Positions 9,165 to 17,172 of a stretch of DNA of 64,000 bases are shown here, one piece after another. This stretch comes from Acidimicrobiales bacterium. GTDB lineage: Bacteria; Actinomycetota; Acidimicrobiia; Acidimicrobiales; Aldehydirespiratoraceae. The stretch spans positions 128,181 to 192,180 of the forward strand of contig JAQWMR010000013.1 in NCBI GenBank assembly GCA_029246685.1, given 5' to 3'. The notes beneath the pieces are model-generated. The model saw only the letters and a program-made list of their open reading frames with translations, had not been told where the DNA came from and made no database searches. The position numbers and the translations under genes were made by a program. Within the stretch, counting starts at the first letter, position 1; the number at the start of each line of letters is the position of its first letter.

Positions 9165-10904
9165 CTAGAGGTATTGGCCAGTTGCGACAGAGTCGATGAA
9201 CTTGCCGCCGGTCTCGTCGTCGTCGGTGTGGATGAGCGTGCGGACGTAGACGATGCGCTCGCCCTTCTTGCCCGACACCTTGGCCCAGTCATCCGGGTTG
9301 GTGGTGTTGGGCAGGTCCTCTTGCTCCTTGAACTCCTGGCGGATCGAAGCCAGCAGATCATCGCCGCGAATACCGCGGGGTCCGCCCGCGATCTCGCGCT
9401 TGATGGCGAGCTTCTTCGAGCGGCGAACGATGTTCTCGATCATGGCGCCGGACGAGAAGTCCTTGAAGTACATGACCTCTTTGTCGCCGTTCTGGTACGT
9501 GACCTCGAGGAAGCGGTTGGCTTCGTCGGCCCGGTACATCTCGCGGACGGTGTCCTCGATCATGAACTGGATGGCCTTGCCGGGGTCGCCGCCGCCCAGC
9601 GTCTCGATGACGTCTTCATCGATCGGCAGGTCGGTCGTGAGGTACCGGCTGAAGATCGCCGCCGCGGAATCCTCGTCCGGTCGCTCGATCTTGATCTTCA
9701 CGTCGAGTCGGCCGGGCCGCAGGATCGCGGGGTCGATCAGGTCCTCACGGTTCGAGGCTCCGATGACGATGACGTTGCGCAGCGTCTCGACGCCATCGAT
9801 CTCCGCGAGCAGCTGCGGAACGATCGTGGACTCGATGTCGGAGCTGATGCCGCTGCCCCGCGTGCGGAACAGCGATTCCATCTCGTCGAAGAATACGATG
9901 ACGGGCCAGCCCTCTTCGCTCTTCTCACGTGCTCGCTGGAACACGAGTCGGATCTGGCGCTCGGTCTCACCGACGTACTTATTCAGCAGCTCCGGGCCCT
10001 TGATGTTGAGGAAGAAGCTGCGGGCCTCCTTGTCGCCAGAGACCTCCGCGACCTTCTTGGCCAGGGAGTTCGCGACCGCCTTGGCGATCAGGGTCTTGCC
10101 ACAGCCGGGCGGACCGTAGAGAAGGATGCCCTTGGGCGCAGGGAGTTCGTAGTCCTGGAACAGGGCCGCGTGAACGAACGGGAGCTCGACCGCATCGGTG
10201 ATCTCCTCGATCTGGACATCGAGGCCGCCGACATCGTCGTAGCTGACGTCGGGCACCTCCTCGAGCACGAGATCCTCGACCTCGGGCCGCGGAAGCCGTT
10301 CGAGAATGACGCCCGCCCGCGGATCGATGAGCAAGGTGTCGCCGCTGCGCATCGGGCCCTTGCGGACGTCTTCGCCGATTTCCACGACGCGTTCTTCATC
10401 GGCGCGGCCGACGATCAGCGCGCGGTCGCCACCTTCGAGTACTTCCTTCAGGGTCGCCACTTCGCCGGTGCGATCCGGGTTGCGGGCCAGGACGACGTTG
10501 AATGACTCGTTGAGAACGACTTCCTGGCCGAGCTCGAGATCGCCGGCGAGTTCGCGCTGCACGGCGACGCGCATCTTGCGGCCGCCGGCATGGACGTCGA
10601 CGGTCCCGTCCTCGTTCGAGGCGAGGACCGTGCCGTAACCGGACGGCGGCTGGGTGAGCTTGTCGACCTCGTCGCGCAACGTCGAGATGTGTTCACGAGC
10701 CTCGCGCAGCGTGTAGGTGAGCTTCTCGTTCTGCGACACAGCCTTGCTGAGCTGGCCCCTTGTCTCGAGGAGACGTTCCTCGAGCGTGCGTACCCGCTTC
10801 GGGGAGTCCTGCAGCCTGCGGCGAAGCGCGCTGACCTCGTCCTCCAACTCTGCGGCGACCATCCGGAGCCGATTGATCTCGGCCTTGGCGTCCTGGTCCT
10901 CCAC
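9165..10904 (-). CDS. arc: Proteasome-associated ATPase ARC/Mpa
   Basis: Hexameric AAA+ unfoldase that binds Pup through its N-terminal coiled coil and threads substrates into the 20S core. The coiled coil covers about residues 5-90, two OB domains follow ([10 protein letters not shown] onward), and the AAA domain has Walker A GPPGCGKT (about 265-272) and Walker [10 protein letters not shown]. The C-terminus ends GQYL, the tail that opens the proteasome gate. The GTG at 10904 has GGGAGG at ideal spacing. A GTG at 10946 would add 14 residues without a good ribosome site. Confidence 0.96.
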   Translation of the reverse strand: MEDQDAKAEINRLRMVAAELEDEVSALRRRLQDSPKRVRTLEERLLETRGQLSKAVSQNEKLTYTLREAREHISTLRDEVDKLTQPPSGYGTVLASNEDGTVDVHAGGRKMRVAVQRELAGDLELGQEVVLNESFNVVLARNPDRTGEVATLKEVLEGGDRALIVGRADEERVVEIGEDVRKGPMRSGDTLLIDPRAGVILERLPRPEVEDLVLEEVPDVSYDDVGGLDVQIEEITDAVELPFVHAALFQDYELPAPKGILLYGPPGCGKTLIAKAVANSLAKKVAEVSGDKEARSFFLNIKGPELLNKYVGETERQIRLVFQRAREKSEEGWPVIVFFDEMESLFRTRGSGISSDIESTIVPQLLAEIDGVETLRNVIVIGASNREDLIDPAILRPGRLDVKIKIERPDEDSAAAIFSRYLTTDLPIDEDVIETLGGGDPGKAIQFMIEDTVREMYRADEANRFLEVTYQNGDKEVMYFKDFSSGAMIENIVRRSKKLAIKREIAGGPRGIRGDDLLASIRQEFKEQEDLPNTTNPDDWAKVSGKKGERIVYVRTLIHTDDDETGGKFIDSVATGQYL

Positions 10905-10949
10905 TGGTCCTCCCGTGCTCGGCGGTTCGGTCCGGGTCGGCGTCACCCT

Positions 10950-10961
10950 AGACCCGGGTCT
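10950..10961. repeat. 12-bp palindrome upstream of ARC gene
   Basis: AGACCCGGGTCT is a perfect palindrome 46 nt upstream of the ARC GTG start. It may be a regulator-binding site in the ARC promoter, but GC-rich short palindromes also arise by chance. Confidence 0.3.
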
Positions 10962-11103
10962 GGTCTAGTCGTCGGACGACCTCTCCAAGAGACAAGGCGT
11001 CTCACGTAACGTGGTCAGCCTCCCACGCTTCCAGGTCCAGAGGGTGGTTGATTTCGCATCTCCCGGTTACCCAAGTCCTTCAAGCGGGGCGTTATGCTAC
11101 CGA

Positions 11104-11141
11104 CCAAGTAGGCGTCCCGGGCCCGGGATCACCCAAGTAGG
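11104..11141. promoter_or_regulatory. Direct repeats flanking a palindrome upstream of ferredoxin
   Basis: CCAAGTAGG occurs at 11104-11112 and again at 11133-11141. Between them lies the perfect 14-bp palindrome TCCCGGGCCCGGGA (11115-11128). The cluster is 42 nt upstream of the ferredoxin ATG in a 278-nt gene-free stretch (10905-11182), so it is a candidate operator. The binding protein is unknown. Confidence 0.4.
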
Positions 11142-11182
11142 TGCGGGTACAGCCCGCATGATCGAAGAAGGACTACACCCGC

Positions 11183-11416
11183 ATGAAGGTTTGGATCGAC
11201 CAGGATCTCTGCACCGGCGACGGACTCTGCGAAGAGATCGCCCCCGACGTGTTCACCCTTCTCGATGACGGTCTCGCGTACGTGGTCGAGAACGGCAAAG
11301 TCTTCTCCGACCCCGGCGGCCCCGAGGGCCTCGCGGTCGTCAAAGAAGGCCAAGAAGAGGCCACCATCGAGTCTGCCGAGGAATGCCCCGGCGAGTGCAT
11401 CTTCATCGAGGTCTGA
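11183..11416 (+). CDS. Single-cluster ferredoxin with Asp in the ligand motif
   Basis: Small acidic electron carrier, 77 residues, standing alone between ARC and the protease. The ligand pattern is C10-x2-D13-x2-C16 near the N-terminus and C68-P near the C-terminus, with an extra Cys at 72 (CPGEC). Two CxxC repeats are absent, so there is one cluster, either 3Fe-4S or a 4Fe-4S with Asp13 as fourth ligand, as in Pyrococcus furiosus ferredoxin. The partner could be a cytochrome P450 or another monooxygenase; none is nearby. AAGGA precedes the ATG by about 10 nt. Confidence 0.9.
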   Translation: MKVWIDQDLCTGDGLCEEIAPDVFTLLDDGLAYVVENGKVFSDPGGPEGLAVVKEGQEEATIESAEECPGECIFIEV

Positions 11417-11548
11417 GGCAACCCTTCGGGCTGCGTGGAGTCTCGGTAGAGCTGAAACTCCCTGCGCCAATCAGTCTGTGAAAGCGGGGGCTCCGGCCCT
11501 CTCTTTCGCGTTCAGTCCATAACGTGCGTTCGGACGGCCAGTGCGGTC

Positions 11549-12313
11549 TCAGCAGTCGGGGATGGTGAGGTTGGGGTCCATGCCTCTGGCGACGAGGTCC
11601 TCGACCTCGCTCGTGCGCACGGCGTAGCCGACCTGGTCCGTGGCGGTGGATGTTGCGAAGGCGACGCCCACGACTTCGCCCGAACTGTTCACCAGCGCGG
11701 CGCCGGAATCGCCGAGATCGATCTCCGCGGCAAGGAGCCAGCTACGCCGCTCGACCCGTTCGGTGCCGCCGACCCGCTCGATGCGGACGGTGACGCGACG
11801 GTCGATCCGATAGGGCGTCGGGTCGGGTCGGTCGCGCTCCCAACCGATCAACACCCCGATGGAGGCTGTCGAGGAGTCGGCATCGGCCGCGAGTGGAAGC
11901 GGCTCGAGGTCCGCTCCCTGCACTTCCAGGATCGCGAGGTCGGCATCCGGATCGAATGAGACTGGCACGCCGATCAGCTCGCGGCCGTCTGTGGTGTACA
12001 CCCGGATCTCCTCGATTCCAAGAATCACGTGGGCGGTGGTGACGACGAGATCGTCGGTCAAAGCGAAGCCGCTACCACTGGCCAGGCGAGCGCACGCGAC
12101 ACCCTCGATCCCAACGGTTGATGCGAGAACCGCGTCGAGCTGGCGCGTGGTGAGGCCGTGATCCTCCGGCAGAGGGCCCGGGTCGACCGGCGCGGAGACG
12201 GTTGGCATCGGGTCCTGGGCGTCGCCCGCGCAGGCCGCGAGCGCCAGCGCCCCGCCAAGTGCGGCCGCGACGAATCGGCGCGGTGCGCGCCGATCGAGCG
12301 CGGCTGTGGTCAT
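11549..12313 (-). CDS. Secreted trypsin-like serine protease (lipoprotein)
   Basis: Chymotrypsin-fold protease predicted to sit outside the membrane. A basic N-terminus and hydrophobic segment end in the lipobox LALAAC (Cys28). The catalytic triad is visible: His95 in VTTAHV, Asp125 in DADLAIL and Ser203 in GDSGAAL. It resembles the protease domain of MarP-like enzymes but has no multi-pass membrane part (254 residues). The ATG overlaps the trmI stop by 4 nt, so they form one operon. The substrate is unknown. Confidence 0.85.
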   Translation of the reverse strand: MTTAALDRRAPRRFVAAALGGALALAACAGDAQDPMPTVSAPVDPGPLPEDHGLTTRQLDAVLASTVGIEGVACARLASGSGFALTDDLVVTTAHVILGIEEIRVYTTDGRELIGVPVSFDPDADLAILEVQGADLEPLPLAADADSSTASIGVLIGWERDRPDPTPYRIDRRVTVRIERVGGTERVERRSWLLAAEIDLGDSGAALVNSSGEVVGVAFATSTATDQVGYAVRTSEVEDLVARGMDPNLTIPDC

Positions 12314-13089
12314 TCCTCCAGGAGCCGGGCGTGGGTCAGGAAGCCCGTGTGGGCGACCATGCGATGGTCCGGCCGGACCGCCGCTCCTTGCACGTGCCAG
12401 CCGCGGTTCAAGACCTCGGTCGTCTCGGCGAAGCCGAAGTGCGACTCCTCGAACGCCTCGTGGAGTTGCGAGACCTGCATGATGCTCGGCGAGTAGGCGA
12501 CGAAGATGCCGCCGGGCCGCAACGCCTTCTCGGCATGCGGAACGACCTGCCAGGGCTCCGGCAGGTCGAGAACGACGCGGTCGAGGTCCGTTTCGTCGAT
12601 CCCCTCGTAGACATCGCGCACCTGCGTGCGGTACCGATCCATGACCTCGTCACCGAGGAACCGCGACACGTTCTCGCGCGCCTTCTCCTCGAAGTCCTCT
12701 CGAATCTCGTAGCCGCTGATCTCTGCACCCGCTCGCAACATTCCGGTTGAGAGCGCGCCGGACCCGAGACCCGACTCGAGCACACGGGCGCCGGAGAAGA
12801 TGTCGGCGAGGATGAGGATCGGCCCGATGTCTTTCGGGTAGATCACCTGCGCTCCACGCGGCATCTTCAGAACGAAGTCGGTGATGGTGGGTCGAAGGAC
12901 GGTGAACACCATCCCCTTCGTGGACCGGAAGAGGGCGCCCTCCTCGGACCCGATCAACTCATCGTGGGATAGAACGCCTGAGTGCGTGTGGAACTCGCCG
13001 CCTTCAGCAAGGTCGACGAGATAGCGACGACGTTTCCGGTCGATCAAGAGTACCGGTTCGCCCGCGTGCAGGGGGCCGCGCCCGCTCAT
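12310..13089 (-). CDS. trmI: tRNA (adenine-58-N1)-methyltransferase TrmI
   Basis: SAM-dependent enzyme that makes m1A58 in the T-loop of tRNAs; 259 residues, tetrameric in characterised relatives. An N-terminal beta domain is followed by a Rossmann domain with motif I ESGLGSGALS (105-114) and catalytic-region motif DLPEPW with D175. In Mycobacterium this gene lies just upstream of the proteasome ATPase; the same order here supports conserved synteny. It overlaps the protease gene by 4 nt. Confidence 0.94.
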   Translation of the reverse strand: MSGRGPLHAGEPVLLIDRKRRRYLVDLAEGGEFHTHSGVLSHDELIGSEEGALFRSTKGMVFTVLRPTITDFVLKMPRGAQVIYPKDIGPILILADIFSGARVLESGLGSGALSTGMLRAGAEISGYEIREDFEEKARENVSRFLGDEVMDRYRTQVRDVYEGIDETDLDRVVLDLPEPWQVVPHAEKALRPGGIFVAYSPSIMQVSQLHEAFEESHFGFAETTEVLNRGWHVQGAAVRPDHRMVAHTGFLTHARLLEE

Positions 13090-13133
13090 TGCCGGTCCAA
13101 TGGTTGTCCGTCCACTGACTGCCGGACCCGCAC

Positions 13134-13373
13134 TTAGGCCGACCCGACGTCGCCGCTGGTGTGGCTGATGACGATCGACTCGCCGGGCTTCAGCTTCTCG
13201 CTGTAGCGAATCGGCATCTCGCCGCGCTTCGTGACTTTGCCGGACCAGCGAGCGACATAGCCAAGTCCGAAGATCACGAGCCAGAAACGCGACCCGCCGA
13301 GCAGCCCCTTGCGGATACCGTTCATCCGGATGGTCCGCTTCACAAAGGCGGGGCCGAAGCCGCGGCCGGCCAT
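13134..13373 (-). CDS. Small hypothetical protein, possible membrane anchor
   Basis: 79 residues, basic N-terminal half with one weakly hydrophobic stretch (FWLVIFGLGYVARW, about 30-43), then a polar tail containing GESIVISH. I do not recognise a family. The ATG shares a base with the stop of the upstream gene (TGATG), so it is the last cistron of a coupled group with the two membrane proteins at 13373-13881. It may be a peripheral partner of them. Confidence 0.65.
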   Translation of the reverse strand: MAGRGFGPAFVKRTIRMNGIRKGLLGGSRFWLVIFGLGYVARWSGKVTKRGEMPIRYSEKLKPGESIVISHTSGDVGSA

Positions 13374-13585
13374 CAGATCCTCCGGATCTCCACGACCGTG
13401 GACTTGGTCCGGCCCACGCGGCGACCGAGCCGGTAGACGATGAACAGCACGACGACAGCGCCGCCGATCGCGACCGGGAGCAGGCTCTTCGCTCGTTCTT
13501 CGGCTTGGGACTGCGCGTCGCCCACGACTTCTCGCACGCTCTGGTGGATGTCGTCGCGTGTGATCGGGGCTGTTTCTTCGGCCAT
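13373..13585 (-). CDS. Small single-pass membrane protein
   Basis: 70 residues starting MAEETAPITRDD. A charged N-terminal half predicted helical precedes one transmembrane segment (LLPVAIGGAVVVLFIVY) and a basic cytoplasmic tail. The start at 13585 is chosen because it forms a TGATG coupling with the upstream gene. The open frame extends to 13669 but there overlaps a conserved membrane protein. No family is recognised. Confidence 0.65.
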   Translation of the reverse strand: MAEETAPITRDDIHQSVREVVGDAQSQAEERAKSLLPVAIGGAVVVLFIVYRLGRRVGRTKSTVVEIRRI

Positions 13586-13881
13586 CAGAGGCTCCGCTTC
13601 GAGATTCGCAATCCGAGCAGAGCGAGGATGATGACGGACACGCCCAACGTGATGAGGTACGGCGCCCACGAGAGGTTGCCGGTGAAGTTGTTGCCCGTCT
13701 CCTCTTGCAGGACCCGCAGTAGTGCGAGGACCAGCGAGATGCTGCCGAGCATCAGGAGCACACTTCCGCCGATGCCCATGAGCACCCAGCGCGGCAGAGG
13801 GCGCAGTGGTTCGATCGTTTCTTGGCGCGCGTAGGCCTTGATCTGATCGACGACGTCGGCGGGTCCCTTGCGTTCAGGCAT
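13585..13881 (-). CDS. Two-pass small membrane protein (holin-X-like layout)
   Basis: 98 residues: a soluble head of about 30 residues, then two transmembrane segments (VLMGIGGSVLLMLGSISLVL and ITLGVSVIILALLGL) joined by a polar loop. The architecture is like the small 'actinobacterial holin-X' proteins, but similarity is too weak to name it. It begins 13 nt from the LON-domain gene and is coupled to the next small membrane gene. Confidence 0.65.
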   Translation of the reverse strand: MPERKGPADVVDQIKAYARQETIEPLRPLPRWVLMGIGGSVLLMLGSISLVLALLRVLQEETGNNFTGNLSWAPYLITLGVSVIILALLGLRISKRSL

Positions 13882-13893
13882 CGGCTGGTCACC

Positions 13894-14529
13894 CTATCCG
13901 CGCTCGTCGGCGAGAGCCTCCAGCATCTCGGCGCGTTCTTGGAGGAACTCGACGGTTCGGGTGAGGCGGGTGGCAGCGGCGGGTTCACGAAGCAGCGTCG
14001 CTGCATCCAGCGGACCGACTTGTACGAAGACTGCAGCCTGCCAGGTCGCTTGAGCGTCGTCGGTCGGCAACGTCACCTGTGGAATGTCCTGGGCCGGGTT
14101 CAGTCGCCCGGCCAAGTCGACAATGTGCGTAACAATTGCGTCGAGCGAGGCGCGGGGCGCGCCCGCCGTCGCCTCGCTGTAGGTCTCGGCGTCCTCGTCG
14201 GGCCAGTCCTCGACCGTCGCTCGCGGGTACGGGTCGTCCGTCAACCATTCGACCACGCGAATGCGCCGCGTGGCAGTGGCGACGAGTCCCCAGCGGCCGT
14301 CAGGAAACTCCTCGGCCTGAACGACCCGAGCGACGACTCCCACGTCGGAGCGCACATCCTCTCCCCCGACCTCGCGACCGCGTTCGATCGGCGCGATGCC
14401 GAACTCGGGTTCGTCGCGGGCCGTGATGTCCCGAGCGAACTGGCGGTAGCGCGGCTCGAAGATGTGGAGGGGCACGATCGCGGTCGGTAGGACCGCCTGC
14501 TCCAACGGGAACATCGGGAGCTCGTACAC
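13894..14529 (-). CDS. LON substrate-binding-domain protein (ATP-independent)
   Basis: Stand-alone LON N-terminal (PUA-like) domain of 211 residues, with no ATPase or protease domain. The start MYELPMFPLEQAVLP and LHIFEPRYRQFARD are the family signature, and FGIAPIERGREVG follows. Such proteins are thought to bind unfolded substrates; the exact role is unknown. The GTG start lies 2 nt after the stop of the PBP4-like gene, so it is translationally coupled to it. Confidence 0.85.
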   Translation of the reverse strand: MYELPMFPLEQAVLPTAIVPLHIFEPRYRQFARDITARDEPEFGIAPIERGREVGGEDVRSDVGVVARVVQAEEFPDGRWGLVATATRRIRVVEWLTDDPYPRATVEDWPDEDAETYSEATAGAPRASLDAIVTHIVDLAGRLNPAQDIPQVTLPTDDAQATWQAAVFVQVGPLDAATLLREPAAATRLTRTVEFLQERAEMLEALADERG

Positions 14530-14531
14530 GG

Positions 14532-16016
14532 CTAGGAGTTGGTGACGACAGGCAGAGGTGTCAGATCATCGATGTTGGGCCCGCCGGGATGAGCGGCGAT
14601 CGCATCGAGTACCGCGGGAACAACGTCGTCGCACACGCCTCGCGGCGCCAACTCGCCCGTCTCGGCGTCGGGAATCCAGTTCACGATCACGGCAAAGGTG
14701 ATGAGGTCGCCGTTGGCCGCCATCACTCTGCCCGCGGCCGAGGTGACACTCGGCCGGGCCGATGCGATGACGTCGAGTGACTCGAGGGTGGTGGGGGCGC
14801 ACGCGGCCGCGGCGCCGGCGCCGACACCCGTGATGGCCTCGACCGGCAACGACACGCCGCGATCGAGAATGTCGGCGAAGAGTCGGCAGGTCCCGCGATC
14901 GAGGTCGGACAATCCCGATCCATCCCAGTTCGCCGTGTTGCCGAGTTCATCGACGTCCATCAGCTCGGACGTCTGCAGCACCTCGAGCACCTTGAACGTC
15001 GCGGCCAGGGGGTGCGCCTCGCCAACGTCGCGCAACGCGAGTTCGCGGAAGAGCATCTCTGCCGTCGTGGCGTCGGTGAGCGCTCGCTGCGCGATGTCTT
15101 GCAGTGGCGGAGAGTCGATCTCGGCCACGCTCTCGCGGGCGGCCGCTTCGGGCGCTTCGCCGACGGTCGCCTCGCCGGTGACCATGATGCCCCCGAACTG
15201 GATCATTCCGCGAAGCTCGCCTGCGACGTGCGTCTCCGCGCTCGCCGCTCGAACCCGAGCGCTCGGATCGACGAGGTCCGCGTCGAAGGACTGGAACCCG
15301 TTGTCGACGAGCAGACCGTCCGTGATGCCGACCGCGTTCGAGCCGATGTCTGGCTCGGTCCACACGAACAACTCAGCGTCCTCGTTGGTGTTGGACTGCA
15401 CGTTGCCCGCGTACTTCAGGTCGACGCCGACGATGCCGCCCGCGATCTCCGAGATGCCGTCGGCTCGCAGCTGCTCGACGGTGTCGACGGCCAATTCGAC
15501 CAGAGATGTCGACGCCGTGCCCTCGGGGAACCGGCTGATGAACGGGCCGGTGGAGAGCACGGGGTCCGCGCCGCCGATGATATAGAGGTTGCCCTGCAGC
15601 ACACCTTCTTCGATCGGGTCGTTGATGTCGCGGACAACCGCGGTGGTGAAGCCTCCCGAGCCAACGGTCTGCATCGCGGCGAGGGTGGTCAGGCGCTGGA
15701 GATCACCTGGGATGAAGCTGAGGTCGCTGTTCACCTCAGCGATGGACTCTCCCCCGCGATGCACGGAGACGCAGGCCGGGGCGATGTCGGGAAGCTCCGA
15801 CATCGCAGCTTCCACACCGTCTCGGAGGATGTTGTCGTTGGTCGGCTGACGCAGCCATTCTGGCGCGCGCCGCGCGCTGAACAGTGGCGTGGTCAACGGA
15901 TCGGCAGTGGTGTCCGCGGGCGTGTCGGGCTCGGCCGCGTCGTTGGCGCGGCTCGTGAGGATCGACGCGGCGACCACGACGGCGAGCACCACGGCAGGAA
16001 GGAGATACCGGCGCAT
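14532..16016 (-). CDS. PBP4/DacB-like protein lacking all catalytic motifs
   Basis: 494 residues with an N-terminal signal anchor (3-18) and the two-domain layout of S13 D-Ala-D-Ala carboxypeptidases (GNLYIIGGADPVLS, WDGSGLSDLDRGTC). All three active-site motifs are replaced. SxxK in the usual PASxxKL context reads PGDLQRL (Asp105, Arg108). SxN reads TDA (314-316). KTG reads RPS at 421-423. It should not bind penicillin or hydrolyse peptides and may act as a peptidoglycan-binding or regulatory pseudoenzyme. The frame is intact, so it is probably expressed. A TAACCT box lies 9 nt before the ATG. Confidence 0.85.
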   Translation of the reverse strand: MRRYLLPAVVLAVVVAASILTSRANDAAEPDTPADTTADPLTTPLFSARRAPEWLRQPTNDNILRDGVEAAMSELPDIAPACVSVHRGGESIAEVNSDLSFIPGDLQRLTTLAAMQTVGSGGFTTAVVRDINDPIEEGVLQGNLYIIGGADPVLSTGPFISRFPEGTASTSLVELAVDTVEQLRADGISEIAGGIVGVDLKYAGNVQSNTNEDAELFVWTEPDIGSNAVGITDGLLVDNGFQSFDADLVDPSARVRAASAETHVAGELRGMIQFGGIMVTGEATVGEAPEAAARESVAEIDSPPLQDIAQRALTDATTAEMLFRELALRDVGEAHPLAATFKVLEVLQTSELMDVDELGNTANWDGSGLSDLDRGTCRLFADILDRGVSLPVEAITGVGAGAAAACAPTTLESLDVIASARPSVTSAAGRVMAANGDLITFAVIVNWIPDAETGELAPRGVCDDVVPAVLDAIAAHPGGPNIDDLTPLPVVTNS

Positions 16017-16069
16017 GTGGCAGGCAGGTTATGCGCCCGAGCGGCCGCGTTTGTGCCGCGGCCCCTGGA

Positions 16070-16702
16070 TCAGCTCGCGGTTGGTTCCAGCGCGGCCCGG
16101 AACAGGCCGCGGACATGAGTGAGTCGAGCGTCGAGCGCGTCCGGCCCGAGCGGGTCGCGAAGGAGAAGGTCGGCGATAAACGGCACGTCCGAGAAGTACG
16201 ACAGCAAGGCGCCGTAGCCGGTCAGAAGAAGCTGTTCCGGGTCATGGCGACGGAACCGGCCGGCGGCCATCTCCGCTTCGAAGTACTCGACGGCGCGCGC
16301 GAAGAGGGGCTGCAGGGCGACGCCGAGTTCGATGTGGCCGGTGCCCTCCTCGGCCAGGGCCTCGCGGCGGACGATGCGCACGAAGTCCGGATTGTCCATG
16401 AAGAACTCGAATCCTGCGGTGAGCACGAAATCGACCTGGTCCCACCCGCTCGCGGCGGAGTCGCTCACCGCGGATTCGACGCGGACGTACCACTCGGCAA
16501 GTGCGTTCTCGAACACCTCGCGGTACATCGCTTCCTTCGAGGAGAAGTGATGCAGCAAGCTCTGGCGACGGACGCCGACCACGCCGGCGATGCCGTTCAG
16601 GGACGTGCCGTCGAAACCGCGCTCGGCGAACAGCCGACGCGCGGCAAGAACTATGGCGTCTCGGGTGGAGACCTCCGAACTGCTGGCGGTCGTGCTCGTC
16701 AC
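16070..16702 (-). CDS. TetR-family transcriptional regulator
   Basis: DNA-binding regulator of 210 residues. The helix-turn-helix lies at about residues 15-60 ([19 protein letters not shown], then [20 protein letters not shown]), and a variable ligand domain follows. The GTG at 16702 is chosen; the open frame extends to 17014 but there runs antisense to a conserved gene. A TACGCT box lies 8 nt before the GTG. It is divergent from the gene at 16754 with only 51 bp between start codons, so it may control that operon and itself. Confidence 0.88.
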   Translation of the reverse strand: MTSTTASSSEVSTRDAIVLAARRLFAERGFDGTSLNGIAGVVGVRRQSLLHHFSSKEAMYREVFENALAEWYVRVESAVSDSAASGWDQVDFVLTAGFEFFMDNPDFVRIVRREALAEEGTGHIELGVALQPLFARAVEYFEAEMAAGRFRRHDPEQLLLTGYGALLSYFSDVPFIADLLLRDPLGPDALDARLTHVRGLFRAALEPTAS

Positions 16703-16710
16703 GGAGACTG

Positions 16711-16716
16711 AGCGTA
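16711..16716 (-). promoter_or_regulatory. -10 box of tetR-like gene
   Basis: TACGCT on the minus strand, 8 nt before the GTG at 16702, giving a very short or absent leader. It sits 25 bp from the divergent -10 box at 16742, so both promoters could be blocked by one bound repressor. Confidence 0.35.
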
Positions 16717-16741
16717 GTGGGACCAACGATGGAGGCCCCGA

Positions 16742-16747
16742 TAGCGT
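16742..16747 (+). promoter_or_regulatory. -10 box of leaderless promoter for gene at 16754
   Basis: TAGCGT followed by 6 nt and the ATG at 16754. The mRNA is predicted to begin at the start codon. Confidence 0.5.
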
Positions 16748-16753
16748 GCGCGC

Positions 16754-17170
16754 ATGACATCCGACTCCCCCGCCGAGATGCAGATCGTCTCGGCGCTGTT
16801 CATCGACGAGATCGACCTGCGCCCCGTCCCGGGTCCCTCCACCCGCATCGACCTGAAGGGCATCCAGTTCAGTGCGGCGGCGCCGTCGCCTTTGCCGCTC
16901 ACGTGGTCGCCGCATTTGTGCGTGATCGTTCGCTGCCCGGATGAGGCGGGTGGAGAGAGTGTCCTCGAGGTGACGTTCCATCGCGGCGAGGAGCAGATCG
17001 CTCGTAACGTGCAACCATTCGAGGTCGAGCCCGGCAAGTTCACGTACCGGCTCGTGCGCGCCGAGCTAGAGTTCGAGGAGTACGGCTCGATCGAGGCGCG
17101 TTGTCGAATCGGGCAAGGTCCGGCCACGACGGTTCCCTACACCCTTCTCCCGCCGCCTCCGGCGGACTGA
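16754..17170 (+). CDS. Conserved hypothetical soluble protein
   Basis: 138 residues, predicted mostly beta, with no signal peptide or membrane segment. It begins [20 protein letters not shown] and ends in a proline-rich tail. The layout recalls small actinobacterial proteins of unknown function with an immunoglobulin-like core (DUF6941-like), but I cannot confirm that. It is leaderless, divergent from the TetR gene, and only 2 nt upstream of the FIST gene, so the two are co-translated. Confidence 0.7.
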   Translation: MTSDSPAEMQIVSALFIDEIDLRPVPGPSTRIDLKGIQFSAAAPSPLPLTWSPHLCVIVRCPDEAGGESVLEVTFHRGEEQIARNVQPFEVEPGKFTYRLVRAELEFEEYGSIEARCRIGQGPATTVPYTLLPPPPAD

Positions 17171-17172
17171 CG

